The notes beneath the pieces are model-generated. The model saw only the letters and a list, made by a program, of their open reading frames with translations. It was not told the origin of the DNA and did no database searches. This document shows, one piece after another, positions 26,831-35,832 of a stretch of 64,000 nucleotides of DNA (positions within the stretch are counted from its first letter, which is position 1; every line of letters starts with the position of its first letter). This stretch comes from Intestinimonas butyriciproducens (GTDB lineage Bacteria; Bacillota; Clostridia; Oscillospirales; Butyricicoccaceae). Location: contig NZ_JACJKW010000014.1 of the NCBI RefSeq assembly GCF_016901775.1, positions 19,328 through 83,327 on the forward strand. The letters are read 5' to 3'. The position numbers and the translations under genes were made by a program.

Positions 26831-27535
26831 ATGTTTCAGGACAAAGTGGCCGTGGTCACCGGCGGCGCCCAGGGCATCGGCCGGTGCATTTGTGAGGAGT
26901 TTGCAAAACAGGGGGCCAAGGTCTGCACCATCGATCTGCTGGAAAACGACTTTTTCCAGGGGGATGTGGGGGAAAAGGAAGATCTGGAGCAGTTCGCTCA
27001 AAAGGTCATTCAGACCTATGGCCGGGTGGATTTTCTGGTGAACAATGCAAAACCCCTGTTTCTGGGGATCGATACCTGCACTTGGGAGCAATTCAACCAG
27101 GCTCTTCAGGTGGGAGTGGCGGCGCCTTTTTATCTGACCCAGCTGCTGCTTCCCTATTTGGGGAAGGGAGCCAGCATCGTCAATATCTCTTCCAGCCGGG
27201 ACCGGATGAGTCAGCCTTTCACCGAAAGCTATACCGCCGCCAAAGGGGGAATCGCCGCCCTCACCCATGCTCTGGCGGTGAGCCTGCGGGACAGAGCACG
27301 GGTCAACTCCATTTCTCCCGGCTGGATCGACACCACCGGTTCCCGGTTCTCCGGGGCCGACGAGAGCCAGCACCCTGTGGGGCGTGTGGGAGCGTCTCAG
27401 GATATCGCCCAGATGGTGCTCTTCCTTTGCTCGGACAAGGCCGGATTCATCACAGGGGAAAATATCTGCATCGATGGCGGCATGACCCATCAGATGATTT
27501 ATCATGACGACTGCGGCTGGACTTTCCATGGTTGA
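26831..27535 (+). CDS. Short-chain dehydrogenase/reductase
   Basis: This is a 234-residue classical SDR. The cofactor motif TGGAQGIG is at residues 10-17, followed by VNNAK and catalytic Ser in NISSS and YTAAK (Tyr/Lys). The C-terminal ICIDGGMTHQMIY is typical. It is coupled to the zinc dehydrogenase upstream, so the two probably oxidise or reduce successive intermediates of one polyol or alcohol pathway (inference). Its last bases overlap the helicase gene. Confidence 0.9.
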   Translation: MFQDKVAVVTGGAQGIGRCICEEFAKQGAKVCTIDLLENDFFQGDVGEKEDLEQFAQKVIQTYGRVDFLVNNAKPLFLGIDTCTWEQFNQALQVGVAAPFYLTQLLLPYLGKGASIVNISSSRDRMSQPFTESYTAAKGGIAALTHALAVSLRDRARVNSISPGWIDTTGSRFSGADESQHPVGRVGASQDIAQMVLFLCSDKAGFITGENICIDGGMTHQMIYHDDCGWTFHG

Positions 27536-29651
27536 TATTCAGGGATTTCAAAGCCGGTTTGGTCTTTCTCTCAATCCCCAACAGCAGGCGGCGGTGGAAA
27601 GTGTGGAAGGACCAGTGCTGCTGTTGGCCGTGCCGGGAAGCGGCAAGACCACTGTACTGGTCAGCCGGGTGGGGTATATGGTCTATGAAAAGCAGATTCC
27701 GCCGGAGCAGATCCTCACGGTCACCTATACCGTCTCCGCCGCCCGGGATATGAAAGCCCGTTTTTGCCGTACTTTTGGGGAAGAGATGGGAAACCGGCTG
27801 GAATTTCGCACCATCAACGGTCTGTGCAGCCGGGTGATCCGTGCCTATGAACGGATGCTTGGGCGGCAGGCTTTTTCCCTGCTGGAGGACACCGGGGCCC
27901 AGGGGGCGCTTTTGGGAGAACTGTGCCGCAGGCAGCAGAAGGAATTTGTACCGGAGAGCACCGTCAAGGCTCTTCAGACCGCCATCACTTATGCCAAAAA
28001 TCAGATACTCACCCGGGAGGAACTGGAAACGGTGGAGGTGGAAGGGGTGGACTTTCCCGCCCTGTTTCAGGCCTATGACCAGACTCTGCGCCAGCGCCAG
28101 CAAATGGATTACGATGATCAGATGGTCTATGCCCGTCAGATCCTGCTGCGCTATCCGGAGGTTTTGGCCCGTTTTCAGGAGAGATACCGGTATCTTTCGG
28201 TGGATGAAGCCCAGGATACCTCCAAGATTCAGCATGCCATTTTGGATCTTCTGGCCGGGAAAGCGAAAAATATTTTTCTGGTGGGGGATGAAGATCAGAG
28301 CATTTACGGCTTCCGGGCAGCTTATCCCCAGGCTTTGACCCAGTTTTCCAAACGATATCAAGGAGCCAAGGTGCTTTATTTGGAGAAAAACTATCGTTCC
28401 ACCCCACAGATCGTGGAGACCGCCCAAAACTTTATCCAGAAGAACCGGGACCGGTATCCCAAACACATGGAGGCGGTACGCCCGGCGGGACTGGCGGTGG
28501 AGAGCATTTCTCTTTCCAACCGCAAGGCCCAATATTCCTATCTGATGCAGGTGGCCCAGGACTGCCAGGAGGAAACGGCGGTGCTGTATCGGGACAATGA
28601 AAGTGCCTTGCCACTGATCGACCTGCTGGCCCGGAAGGGGATCCCTTACCGGTGCCGCCAGGTGGACAGCGCCTTTTTCACCAGCCGGGTGGTGCGGGAT
28701 ATCAGCAATATCATCCGCTTTGCCCAGGACCCTCAATCCTCTGCTTTGTTTTTGGACATCTATTATAAATTGGGGGCAGGCATCCGGAAAAAGGATGCCG
28801 AGGAAGCGGCAGCGCAAAAGGGAAAGGGCACCATTTTGGAGCGTCTGGCGGAAAATCCCCAGGCCTCGGCCTTTACCCGGCGACAGTGCCGGGCTCTGCA
28901 AACCCATCTGGATCACATGCTGCTGGAGCCAGGAGACAAAGCGGTTTACCGGATTGTCCGGTTTATGGGATATGGGGACTACTTGCAGCGTCAGGGTATG
29001 GAAGGGGGAAAGGCTCAGATTCTGGAATCCCTGGGGGCCATGGAACAGAATCCCATGGATCTGCTGCGGCGCCTGGGAGAGCTGGAGAGTCTGGTGCGGC
29101 AGGGGGGAGAGCCGGATTGCCCCTTTGTGCTTTCCACCATTCATTCCAGCAAGGGACTGGAGTATGACCGGGTGATCCTGATGGATGTGGCTGACGGCAT
29201 TTTCCCCCGGGCAGGCCAGCCGGAGCCGGGGGACGAAGAAGCCTGGAAAACCTGGGAAGAGGAACGGCGGCTTTTTTATGTGGCGATGACCCGGGCCAAA
29301 AACCGGCTCCAGGTGTTTCGTTTTCGCCATCCGGAGATGGAGTCCACATTCAGCCAGGAGATCTTTCCGGTAAAGAAGCCTGCCCGGGCTCCCGCGCTCC
29401 GGCCGACGGTGAGCAAAAAGCCGGGGACACTGGTCCAGCGTCCCGCAGCTCTGGAAAAAAAGCTTCCGGTTTTGCCTGGGGCAGAGCAATATTATGTGAA
29501 AGGGGCGGCGTTGAGCCACCGGCGCTTTGGGCCGGGGGTCATTGCAGACCGCCAGGGAGACCTGGTCACCGTGGCCTTTCAGGACGGAAGCCAGCGGACA
29601 TTTTCTTTGGCCGCCACTTTGGGGCTGGGACAATTTGCACCAGAAAAATAA
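27528..29651 (+). CDS. UvrD/PcrA-like 3'-5' DNA helicase
   Basis: This 707-residue SF1A helicase has Q motif NPQQQAAVE, Walker A AVPGSGKTT, motif II DEAQD, motif III GDEDQSIYGFRAA, motif IV region YLEKNYRSTPQI, motif V HSSKGLEYD and motif VI VAMTRAKNRL. The C-terminus (about 655-707) carries a Tudor-like fold (GAALSHRRFGPGVI), as in PcrA. It is shorter than typical PcrA. The start is ATG 27528, 8 bases inside the SDR gene, with a weak ribosome site, so coupled translation is likely; ATG 27504 is an alternative. A terminator overlaps its stop codon. Confidence 0.9.
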   Translation: MVDIQGFQSRFGLSLNPQQQAAVESVEGPVLLLAVPGSGKTTVLVSRVGYMVYEKQIPPEQILTVTYTVSAARDMKARFCRTFGEEMGNRLEFRTINGLCSRVIRAYERMLGRQAFSLLEDTGAQGALLGELCRRQQKEFVPESTVKALQTAITYAKNQILTREELETVEVEGVDFPALFQAYDQTLRQRQQMDYDDQMVYARQILLRYPEVLARFQERYRYLSVDEAQDTSKIQHAILDLLAGKAKNIFLVGDEDQSIYGFRAAYPQALTQFSKRYQGAKVLYLEKNYRSTPQIVETAQNFIQKNRDRYPKHMEAVRPAGLAVESISLSNRKAQYSYLMQVAQDCQEETAVLYRDNESALPLIDLLARKGIPYRCRQVDSAFFTSRVVRDISNIIRFAQDPQSSALFLDIYYKLGAGIRKKDAEEAAAQKGKGTILERLAENPQASAFTRRQCRALQTHLDHMLLEPGDKAVYRIVRFMGYGDYLQRQGMEGGKAQILESLGAMEQNPMDLLRRLGELESLVRQGGEPDCPFVLSTIHSSKGLEYDRVILMDVADGIFPRAGQPEPGDEEAWKTWEEERRLFYVAMTRAKNRLQVFRFRHPEMESTFSQEIFPVKKPARAPALRPTVSKKPGTLVQRPAALEKKLPVLPGAEQYYVKGAALSHRRFGPGVIADRQGDLVTVAFQDGSQRTFSLAATLGLGQFAPEK

Positions 29652-29898
29652 AAAAACGCCTGAAAAGGCGTTTCAGTCTTTGAAAAATGGCTCTGGATGG
29701 AGGGGCGTTTGCCCTTTCTCTTATCAATCTGCAAAAAGCCGCGACCTGTGCGTGGCTTTTTGCACCTCTCAAGGGGCAAGTGTGGCCGATTGGCCGATGA
29801 AAGCAGCCAATCGGCTGCATGCAGACCCTTGCAAAAACTCGAAAAAGTGGCCTTTGCCACTTTTTCGAAATGTTCAAAAAACGCCTGAAAAGGCGTTT
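29651..29898 (+). repeat. Hairpin-rich intergenic element, copy 2, flanked by a duplicated terminator
   Basis: The 23-bp terminator sequence at 29651-29673 (ACGCCTGAAAAGGCGT core) is repeated identically at 29876-29898. The right copy continues in TTTTTTATTTT, while the left copy has lost its T run. The 202 bases between contain the same core as copy 1 (29708-29783), the hairpin 29731-29763 (GCAAAAAGCC/GGCTTTTTGC), a GCCGATTGG/CCAATCGGC stem that copy 1 lacks, and the right-end hairpin 29839-29868. It lies between the helicase gene and the convergent gene at 29900. No ORF is credible. Confidence 0.82.
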
Positions 29899-29899
29899 T

Positions 29900-30376
29900 T
29901 TATTTTGTCATGATGGCTGTCACGGAATCCACCCACTGGGAAGAAACAGGGGTGACCGGAAGGGAAGAGGTTTCCTGGAAGCTGAGGGTGAAATCACCGA
30001 AAAAGTTCTGCACCCACAGACCGCCGTCCGGGAAAATGCAGTGGATCTCCCACCGAATATCGCCGGTCTGGAGCGGATGAGTGCGGGTACCTTGGCTGGG
30101 GATCAGGCCCCACAGACTGCGGCGGAACTCGGCCTGCTTTAACAAAGACAGGATCTGCTCAAATTCTTTATTTTCCGGTGTAAAGGTTTGGTGATAGGTC
30201 ACGCTTTCCCGGGGACTTTCTTTGTAGTAATCCCCTTGCAGGGTGATGCTGGCACACTGGGACAGATCCAGGCCGGGAAAAATCTTTGGGAGGGGAAGGC
30301 TGCGCCGGTAAAACAAGGCCAGAGCAATGCAAAGCACCAGAACCAAAAGAACAGGTGTTTTCTTGCGGAGCTTCAT
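29900..30376 (-). CDS. Small membrane-anchored or exported protein, hypothetical
   Basis: This 158-residue protein begins MKLRKKTPVLLVLVLCIALA, an N-terminal membrane anchor or signal. An extracytoplasmic domain of about 130 residues with mixed beta content follows. GGAGGTGGC stands before the ATG on the reverse strand. I recognise no family. It is a single-gene unit converging on the helicase gene; the repeat element's right terminator serves its 3' end. Confidence 0.7.
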   Translation of the reverse strand: MKLRKKTPVLLVLVLCIALALFYRRSLPLPKIFPGLDLSQCASITLQGDYYKESPRESVTYHQTFTPENKEFEQILSLLKQAEFRRSLWGLIPSQGTRTHPLQTGDIRWEIHCIFPDGGLWVQNFFGDFTLSFQETSSLPVTPVSSQWVDSVTAIMTK

Positions 30377-30440
30377 TGTGCCACCTCCTTTTATGCTGTT
30401 ATGATATCATATCAGTGCGGAAAAGCAAAAGAAAACATGG

Positions 30441-30469
30441 TTGCAGCTTTTGGGGGCTGCCGATATAAT
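30441..30469 (+). promoter_or_regulatory. Promoter of sbcDC
   Basis: TTGCAG (30441-30446) and TATAAT (30464-30469) are spaced by 17 bases, 41 bases upstream of the sbcD start. Confidence 0.75.
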
Positions 30470-30509
30470 AAAAACAGCAGCATTTCAGCCAAAAGAGGGA
30501 GGAAAACAG

Positions 30510-31658
30510 ATGAAATGGATCCATTTATCCGATCTGCATCTGGGAAAGCGGGTCAATGGCTTTTCTATGGTGGAGGATCAGAATTATATTTTGAAAGAGA
30601 TTCTGGAGATCATTCGCCGGGAAGAACCTCAGGGGGTGCTCATTGCCGGGGATGTGTACGACAAAGCAGTGCCTTCGGCGGAAGCAGTGGGAATGCTGGA
30701 TGATTTTCTGGTGTCCCTGTCCAGGATGGGGCCTGAGGTTTTCCTCATCAGCGGCAACCACGATTCTCCCGAGCGGCTGGCTTTTGGCGGACGGCTGATG
30801 GAGCAGAGCGGCGTTCATCTGGCGCCGGTGTATGATGGAAAGCCCTGCCGCTTTACCCTTCAGGATACCCATGGGCCGGTGGATGTTTTCCTGCTGCCCT
30901 TTCTGAAGCCTGCCCATGTGCGCCGTTTTTTCCCGGAGGAAACCATCGAAAGCTATACCGATGCACTTCGGGTAGCCATCGGCCATCTGGGAGTGGAGGA
31001 AGGAAGGCGGAATGTGCTGGTGACCCACCAGTTTGTCACCGGGGCCGCCCGCTGTGAATCGGAGGAACTGTCGGTGGGGGGCAGTGACAATGTGGATGCC
31101 TCGGTATTTGAACTCTTTGACTATGTGGCCCTGGGGCATATTCACGGCCCTCAGCAGGTGGGAAAACCTACCATTCGCTATTGCGGCACTCCCTTGAAAT
31201 ACTCCTTTTCGGAGGCCCATCATGAAAAATCGGTGACTGTGGTGGAGATGGAGGAAAAAGGGAATGTATCCATCCGCACCATTCCGCTCGGGCCTTTGCG
31301 TGAGGTGCGGGAGATCCGGGGAAGTTATGAAGAAGTGACCCTGCGGGATTTCTACAAGGGAAAGGATTTCCGGGAAGATTACCTGCATATCATTCTCACC
31401 GATGAAGAGGATGTGCCGGACGGGGCGGCCAAGCTGCGGCTCATTTACCCCAATTTGATGAAGCTCAGCTATGACAACCGCCGCACCCAGAACCAGGCTC
31501 AGTGGGAGGAGATGGGGCCCCAGGAGAAGAAAAGCCCCTTGGCCATGCTGGAAGAATTTTATGAAAAACAAAACGGCCAGCCCATGCAGGAGACCCAGCG
31601 GTCTTTTGCGCAGGAGCTGCTGGAAGCAATCAGGGAGGGTGAATCATGCGACCGCTGA
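30510..31658 (+). CDS. sbcD: Nuclease SbcCD subunit D (Mre11-like)
   Basis: This 382-residue metallophosphoesterase carries the five metal motifs HLSDLHLGKR, GDVYDKA, SGNHDSPERL, VTHQFV and GHIHGPQ. With SbcC it cleaves DNA hairpins and protein-blocked ends. The start is ATG 30510 with GGGAGGA upstream; a 23-residue extension falls into the promoter. It overlaps sbcC by 13 bases. Confidence 0.96.
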   Translation: MKWIHLSDLHLGKRVNGFSMVEDQNYILKEILEIIRREEPQGVLIAGDVYDKAVPSAEAVGMLDDFLVSLSRMGPEVFLISGNHDSPERLAFGGRLMEQSGVHLAPVYDGKPCRFTLQDTHGPVDVFLLPFLKPAHVRRFFPEETIESYTDALRVAIGHLGVEEGRRNVLVTHQFVTGAARCESEELSVGGSDNVDASVFELFDYVALGHIHGPQQVGKPTIRYCGTPLKYSFSEAHHEKSVTVVEMEEKGNVSIRTIPLGPLREVREIRGSYEEVTLRDFYKGKDFREDYLHIILTDEEDVPDGAAKLRLIYPNLMKLSYDNRRTQNQAQWEEMGPQEKKSPLAMLEEFYEKQNGQPMQETQRSFAQELLEAIREGESCDR

Positions 31659-34600
31659 AATTGACCATGTCGGCCTTTGGCCCCTATGCAGAGGAAACGG
31701 TGGTAGAGCTCGGAAAGCTGGGAGAAGAAGGACTCTACCTGATCACCGGGGATACCGGGGCCGGAAAAACCACCTTGTTTGATGCCATTGCCTATGCATT
31801 GTATGGAGAACCCAGCGGACAGAACCGGGATTCTTCCATGTTCCGCTCCCAGTATGCACATCCGGAGACACCCACCTTTGTGGAGCTGGAATTTGCCTAT
31901 CGAGGGAAAAAATATACTTTGCGCCGCAATCCGGAATACCAGCGCCCGGCCAAACGGGGAGAAGGGATGACCACCCAGAAGGCGGAAGGGGAGCTGCACA
32001 TGCCCGATGGGCGAGTAATCACCCGGCCACGGGAGATCACCGCGGCCATCACCCAGATCATCGGCCTGGACAGAAACCAGTTTTCCCAGATCGCCATGAT
32101 CGCCCAGGGGGATTTTCTCAAGCTTCTTCTGGCCGACACCAAAAGCCGTCAGGAAATATTCCGGGAAATATTCCAGACCCGATATTATATGGCGTTCCAG
32201 GAAAAAATCAAGGCGCTGACCCTTCAGGAGGGAAAGGAATGTGAGCAGGCCCGGCAAAGTATGCGCCAGTATGTAGAGGGCATCCGGTGGGAAGAAGATG
32301 ACCCGTTGGCCGATTTGGCCCAGCAGGCCCGGCAGAATCAGCTGCCGCTGGAAGAGACGGTGGATGTGCTGGAACGGCTTTCTTCTCAGGACCAGCGGAG
32401 GGAAGGACAGTTGACCCTTCAGCTGAAAGAGCTGGAAGAGCAGCTGGCCCAGGTCAATGCCCAGCTGGGCAAGGCAGAAGAGCGGGAAAAGGCAAAAAAA
32501 CAGCTGGAAGAAACCCAAAAGCAGCTGGAAGAACAGCGTCCCCAGGCAGAGCAGGCTCAAAAGCGGCTGGAAGAGCAGCAGAATCTGGCGCCCCAGCGGC
32601 AGGAGGTCATCGGTCAGCTGAAGGCGCTGGAGGGGGAACTGCCGGCCTATCAGCAGCTGGAAAAGGGAAAGAACCAGCTGACGGCGTTGGAAGAGCAGAC
32701 GCAGGCACTGGAAGCCCAGCAAGAGAGAATCAGGCAGCGGCAGGAAGCAGTGAGCCGTCAGGCGGAAGAGCTGGAAGGCCAGGCAGCAGCTTTGCAGGAA
32801 TCGGCTGCTCTGCGGGAAAAGGCTCTGGGGCAGCAGCGGGAAGCACAGGCTTGCCAGGATCTCTGGCAGGCACTGTGGCAGGACAGGAAAACATGGGAAG
32901 ATCATGTCCGGCAAATCAACGAGAGCAAAGGGAAAGAGAAAAAACTGGAAGAGCAGCGCCTGGCAGAGAGCAAAGCCCGGGAAGCGCTGGAGCAAAAGCA
33001 GCAGGAGCTTTCCCGGCGTTATCAGGAAGAGGCTATGCTGGAAAGCTTGCAGGAACGGCTGCTTTCACAGCAGGCCCAGGCCCGGCAGGAGGAAGAAAGC
33101 CTTGCGCAGTTGGAAGAGCTGGTGCGGGATTGGGAGCAGGCGGAGAGCAGGCTGAAACAGACCCAGCAGGCATACCGGGAGGCCTGGGATGTGCAGGTTC
33201 GGCAGGATACCCAATACCAGGAGAAAAACAGGGCATTTCTGGCCGAACAGGCCGGGCTTCTGGCTCAGGAGCTGGAAGAGGGAAAACCCTGTCCGGTGTG
33301 CGGTGCTCTCCAGCATCCGGCTCCGGCCCGTTTGTCTCCCCAGGCTCCTACCAAAGAAGAGGTGGAACAGGCCAAAGCCGCACTGGAAAAGGCCCAGCAG
33401 CAGGCTGCACAGAAAAGTCTGGAAGCGGGGCAATGGAAGAGCCTCCTTCAGGAACGGCAGCGGCAGTTGGAAACCGCCCTTCAGCAGCGGGATGAAAACG
33501 CTTCACCGGACCAGGCCCGGGAAAAGCTGAAAGACTGGAAAGAAGGATCCCGGCAGCAGCAGGAGGTGCTTCGGCAGCAAGAGCAGCAGCTTATCAGGCG
33601 GCAGCAGGAACGCCTGGAAATCAAGGGGCAGCTGGAAGAGCTGGAAGCGCAGCACCAGGCCAGTTCCGCAGGGGAAAAAGAGCGGGAAGAGGAGCTGCAC
33701 CGGCTCCAGCTGGAGTGCAAAGGTCTGGAAGGACAAAAGCAGCAGCTGGAACGGGATCTGAACCGGCGTCTGGAAGCACAGGGAGAGACCTGTTCCCTGA
33801 TGGATGCCGGGGATGTGATCTGCCGGCGTTTGCAGGAGGAAAAAGAGAGCCTTTGCCGGCTGGAACAAGTGGTGAAACTGCGGGAAGAAGAGATCCGGAA
33901 GAAAGAGATGCTGGAAAAGCAAAGAGAGGACAGCATCCGGCAGAGGGATCAGCTGATCGGGGAAAAGGAAGAAGTGGGCGCCCAGCTGGCCCAGGCCCAG
34001 GCCCAATGGCAGGGGGTGGCCGGACAGGTGTCTGCATTGGCCGGACAGCTGCGTTTTCCTGATGTACGCCAGGCCCAGGCCCACCATGCTGATTTGAGCC
34101 GGCAAAAAGAAAAAATGGAGCAGGCCCTGCTTTGTGCAGAGCAGAACAGCCGTCAGCAGCAGACCCGACTGACTCAGCTGGAGGCAGCTTTCCGGCAGCT
34201 GACGGCCCTGCTCAGTCAGGGGAGCGATACAGACCGGAATGCTCTGGAAGAAAAAAGCCAGGCATTGACCCGGCAGCGGCAGGAGAAACTGGACCGTCAG
34301 CAGCAGATCCGCACCCGGATGCAGACCAATGAAACCATACGGGAACAGGTTGTGGAGAAATCCCGGGATCTGGCCCGGCGGGAAGAGCGGTACCGCTGGA
34401 TGGCCGCTCTGTCCGATACGGTCAACGGCTCCCTGAAGGGGAAGGAAAAGGTGATGCTGGAGACCTATGTGCAGATGACCTTTTTTGATCAGATCATCCG
34501 GCGGGCCAACCGTCGTTTTCTGGTGATGTCCGGCAATCAATATGAGCTGCGGCGCAAGGCTGGCGGAGAAAATAACCGGAGTCAGACCGGCCTGGAGCTG

Positions 34601-34939
34601 GAAGTGATCGATCACTATAACGGATCCTGCCGCAGCGTGCGCAGCCTGTCTGGCGGCGAGTCTTTCCAGGCGGCGCTGTCTCTGGCTCTGGGACTGTCCG
34701 ATGAAATTCAGTCAATTTCCGGCGGCGTGCGGCTGGACACCATGTTTGTGGATGAGGGTTTTGGTTCTCTGGATGAAGAATCCCTGGCTCAGGCCATTCA
34801 GGCGCTGAGCAGCCTGACCGAAGGAAAAAAGCTGGTGGGAATTATTTCCCATGTGGCTTCCCTGAAAGAAAAAATCGACAAGCAGGTCCTGGTGAAAAAG
34901 GATCGGTCCGGCGGCAGCCGGGTGGAATTGGTTTTATAA
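31646..34939 (+). CDS. sbcC: Nuclease SbcCD subunit C (Rad50-like)
   Basis: This is a 1097-residue SMC-like ATPase. The N-terminal half-site has Walker A TGDTGAGKTTLFDAI. A very long Gln/Glu-rich coiled coil (about 180-900) is interrupted by the zinc hook CPVCG near residue 550. The C-terminal half-site has signature LSGGESFQAALSLAL and Walker B MFVDEGFGSLDEE. It tethers DNA ends and powers SbcD. The coiled-coil codons (CAGCTGGAAGAG-like words) create many low-complexity repeats and spurious reverse-strand frames. A strong terminator follows. Confidence 0.96.
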   Translation: MRPLKLTMSAFGPYAEETVVELGKLGEEGLYLITGDTGAGKTTLFDAIAYALYGEPSGQNRDSSMFRSQYAHPETPTFVELEFAYRGKKYTLRRNPEYQRPAKRGEGMTTQKAEGELHMPDGRVITRPREITAAITQIIGLDRNQFSQIAMIAQGDFLKLLLADTKSRQEIFREIFQTRYYMAFQEKIKALTLQEGKECEQARQSMRQYVEGIRWEEDDPLADLAQQARQNQLPLEETVDVLERLSSQDQRREGQLTLQLKELEEQLAQVNAQLGKAEEREKAKKQLEETQKQLEEQRPQAEQAQKRLEEQQNLAPQRQEVIGQLKALEGELPAYQQLEKGKNQLTALEEQTQALEAQQERIRQRQEAVSRQAEELEGQAAALQESAALREKALGQQREAQACQDLWQALWQDRKTWEDHVRQINESKGKEKKLEEQRLAESKAREALEQKQQELSRRYQEEAMLESLQERLLSQQAQARQEEESLAQLEELVRDWEQAESRLKQTQQAYREAWDVQVRQDTQYQEKNRAFLAEQAGLLAQELEEGKPCPVCGALQHPAPARLSPQAPTKEEVEQAKAALEKAQQQAAQKSLEAGQWKSLLQERQRQLETALQQRDENASPDQAREKLKDWKEGSRQQQEVLRQQEQQLIRRQQERLEIKGQLEELEAQHQASSAGEKEREEELHRLQLECKGLEGQKQQLERDLNRRLEAQGETCSLMDAGDVICRRLQEEKESLCRLEQVVKLREEEIRKKEMLEKQREDSIRQRDQLIGEKEEVGAQLAQAQAQWQGVAGQVSALAGQLRFPDVRQAQAHHADLSRQKEKMEQALLCAEQNSRQQQTRLTQLEAAFRQLTALLSQGSDTDRNALEEKSQALTRQRQEKLDRQQQIRTRMQTNETIREQVVEKSRDLARREERYRWMAALSDTVNGSLKGKEKVMLETYVQMTFFDQIIRRANRRFLVMSGNQYELRRKAGGENNRSQTGLELEVIDHYNGSCRSVRSLSGGESFQAALSLALGLSDEIQSISGGVRLDTMFVDEGFGSLDEESLAQAIQALSSLTEGKKLVGIISHVASLKEKIDKQVLVKKDRSGGSRVELVL

Positions 34940-34947
34940 AGAAAAGG

Positions 34948-34989
34948 AAAAGCTCCGAAAACCTTTGAATGGTTTTCGGAGCTTTTTTA
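34948..34989. terminator. Bidirectional terminator after sbcC
   Basis: AAAAGCTCCGAAAACC (34948-34963) pairs with GGTTTTCGGAGCTTTT (34971-34986). It also overlaps the stop codon of the convergent kinase-like gene. Confidence 0.9.
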
Positions 34990-35802
34990 TCCCTGCTGCC
35001 ATTGCCGGAGAAATTCCGACAGGGAGGACTGACGCAAAGCAGGTTCTTCCAGGGTGGCTTGCCGGGCGGCCTGAAAGCGGCTGGAAGACAACGGCCAGTC
35101 CCGGCGCTGCCGGGAACCGTTTTTTCCAAACAGAGCAAAGGCGGTGGCTCCCATACGGTATACATTGGTGCGCTGATCGATGGGTTCACCGGTGAGAAAT
35201 TCCTCCGGGGCCATAAAGCGGGTGGAGCCGGGCATCCGGCCCACGGGGTTACAGTAGGGTTCCTGTTGGTATTCATCGATGTCGCAGATCAATGTTTTTC
35301 CCTTTTTCGGGTCGTAGAGAATGGAGGCATCGTAGAAATCCACAGCCAGATACCCCAGTCTCCCTGCAAGATGGTGGAAGTCCAGGATCTCCTCAAAGAT
35401 CCGCTGCCGCACAGGAAGGGGCAAGGACAAAAATGCTTCCCGGGTGGGGTATTGTTTGCCCATACAAAGCCCTTCCACCCAGGGAAAAAGCAGTGCAAAG
35501 CCCTGGGGCACAGGACGGGCGTCGAGAAGGGGGATCAGGTTGGGGTGGGCCAGATTCCGGTAGAGTTCCGCGGCCTGCTCCAGGCGGGTGATGGCTTGCT
35601 GAGGCGGGACTTTGCTGCGGCAAGGTAAAGCACCGGCCAATTTGAGAAAATAGCGGCGGCCGCCGTGTTCCAGACCAAAGCCCATATAGCCGGAATCCTG
35701 CTGGTCAAAGACCTGGAAGGGCTGGCCATAGCAATGGAGAAAGGAAAAATCAAAGGGCTTCTGAAGGGAAAAAGAAAGGCTGCCGGCCTGCTGTATGATC
35801 AT
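34987..35802 (-). CDS. Protein-kinase-like protein downstream of the phn regulator
   Basis: This is a 271-residue protein with a Ser/Thr-kinase-like fold. An ATP lysine lies in GRRYFLKLAG. The catalytic-loop segment is AVDFYDASILYD (Asp kept, the usual HRD His and the Asn altered). CDIDEY stands at the DFG position, and the activation-segment end RFMAPEEF is followed by NVYRMGATAFALFG (APE-like region and helix F). It matches a variant kinase group seen in Firmicutes. The ATG at 35802 is used because AAAGGAGA precedes it; an ATG 21 bases upstream overlaps that site. It lies 30 bases after the GntR gene, so it is probably co-transcribed with it. Whether it phosphorylates proteins or small molecules is unknown. 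Confidence 0.75.
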   Translation of the reverse strand: MIIQQAGSLSFSLQKPFDFSFLHCYGQPFQVFDQQDSGYMGFGLEHGGRRYFLKLAGALPCRSKVPPQQAITRLEQAAELYRNLAHPNLIPLLDARPVPQGFALLFPWVEGLCMGKQYPTREAFLSLPLPVRQRIFEEILDFHHLAGRLGYLAVDFYDASILYDPKKGKTLICDIDEYQQEPYCNPVGRMPGSTRFMAPEEFLTGEPIDQRTNVYRMGATAFALFGKNGSRQRRDWPLSSSRFQAARQATLEEPALRQSSLSEFLRQWQQG

Positions 35803-35832
35803 GAAACATTCTCCTTTCGGCAAAGTGAAAAA

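Noticed and set aside
32440..34300. Repetitive CAGCTGGAAGAG-like words that could be mistaken for a repeat array
   Set aside because: They are codons for the Gln/Leu/Glu-rich coiled coil of SbcC, irregular in spacing and in frame. There is no CRISPR-like repeat-spacer structure.
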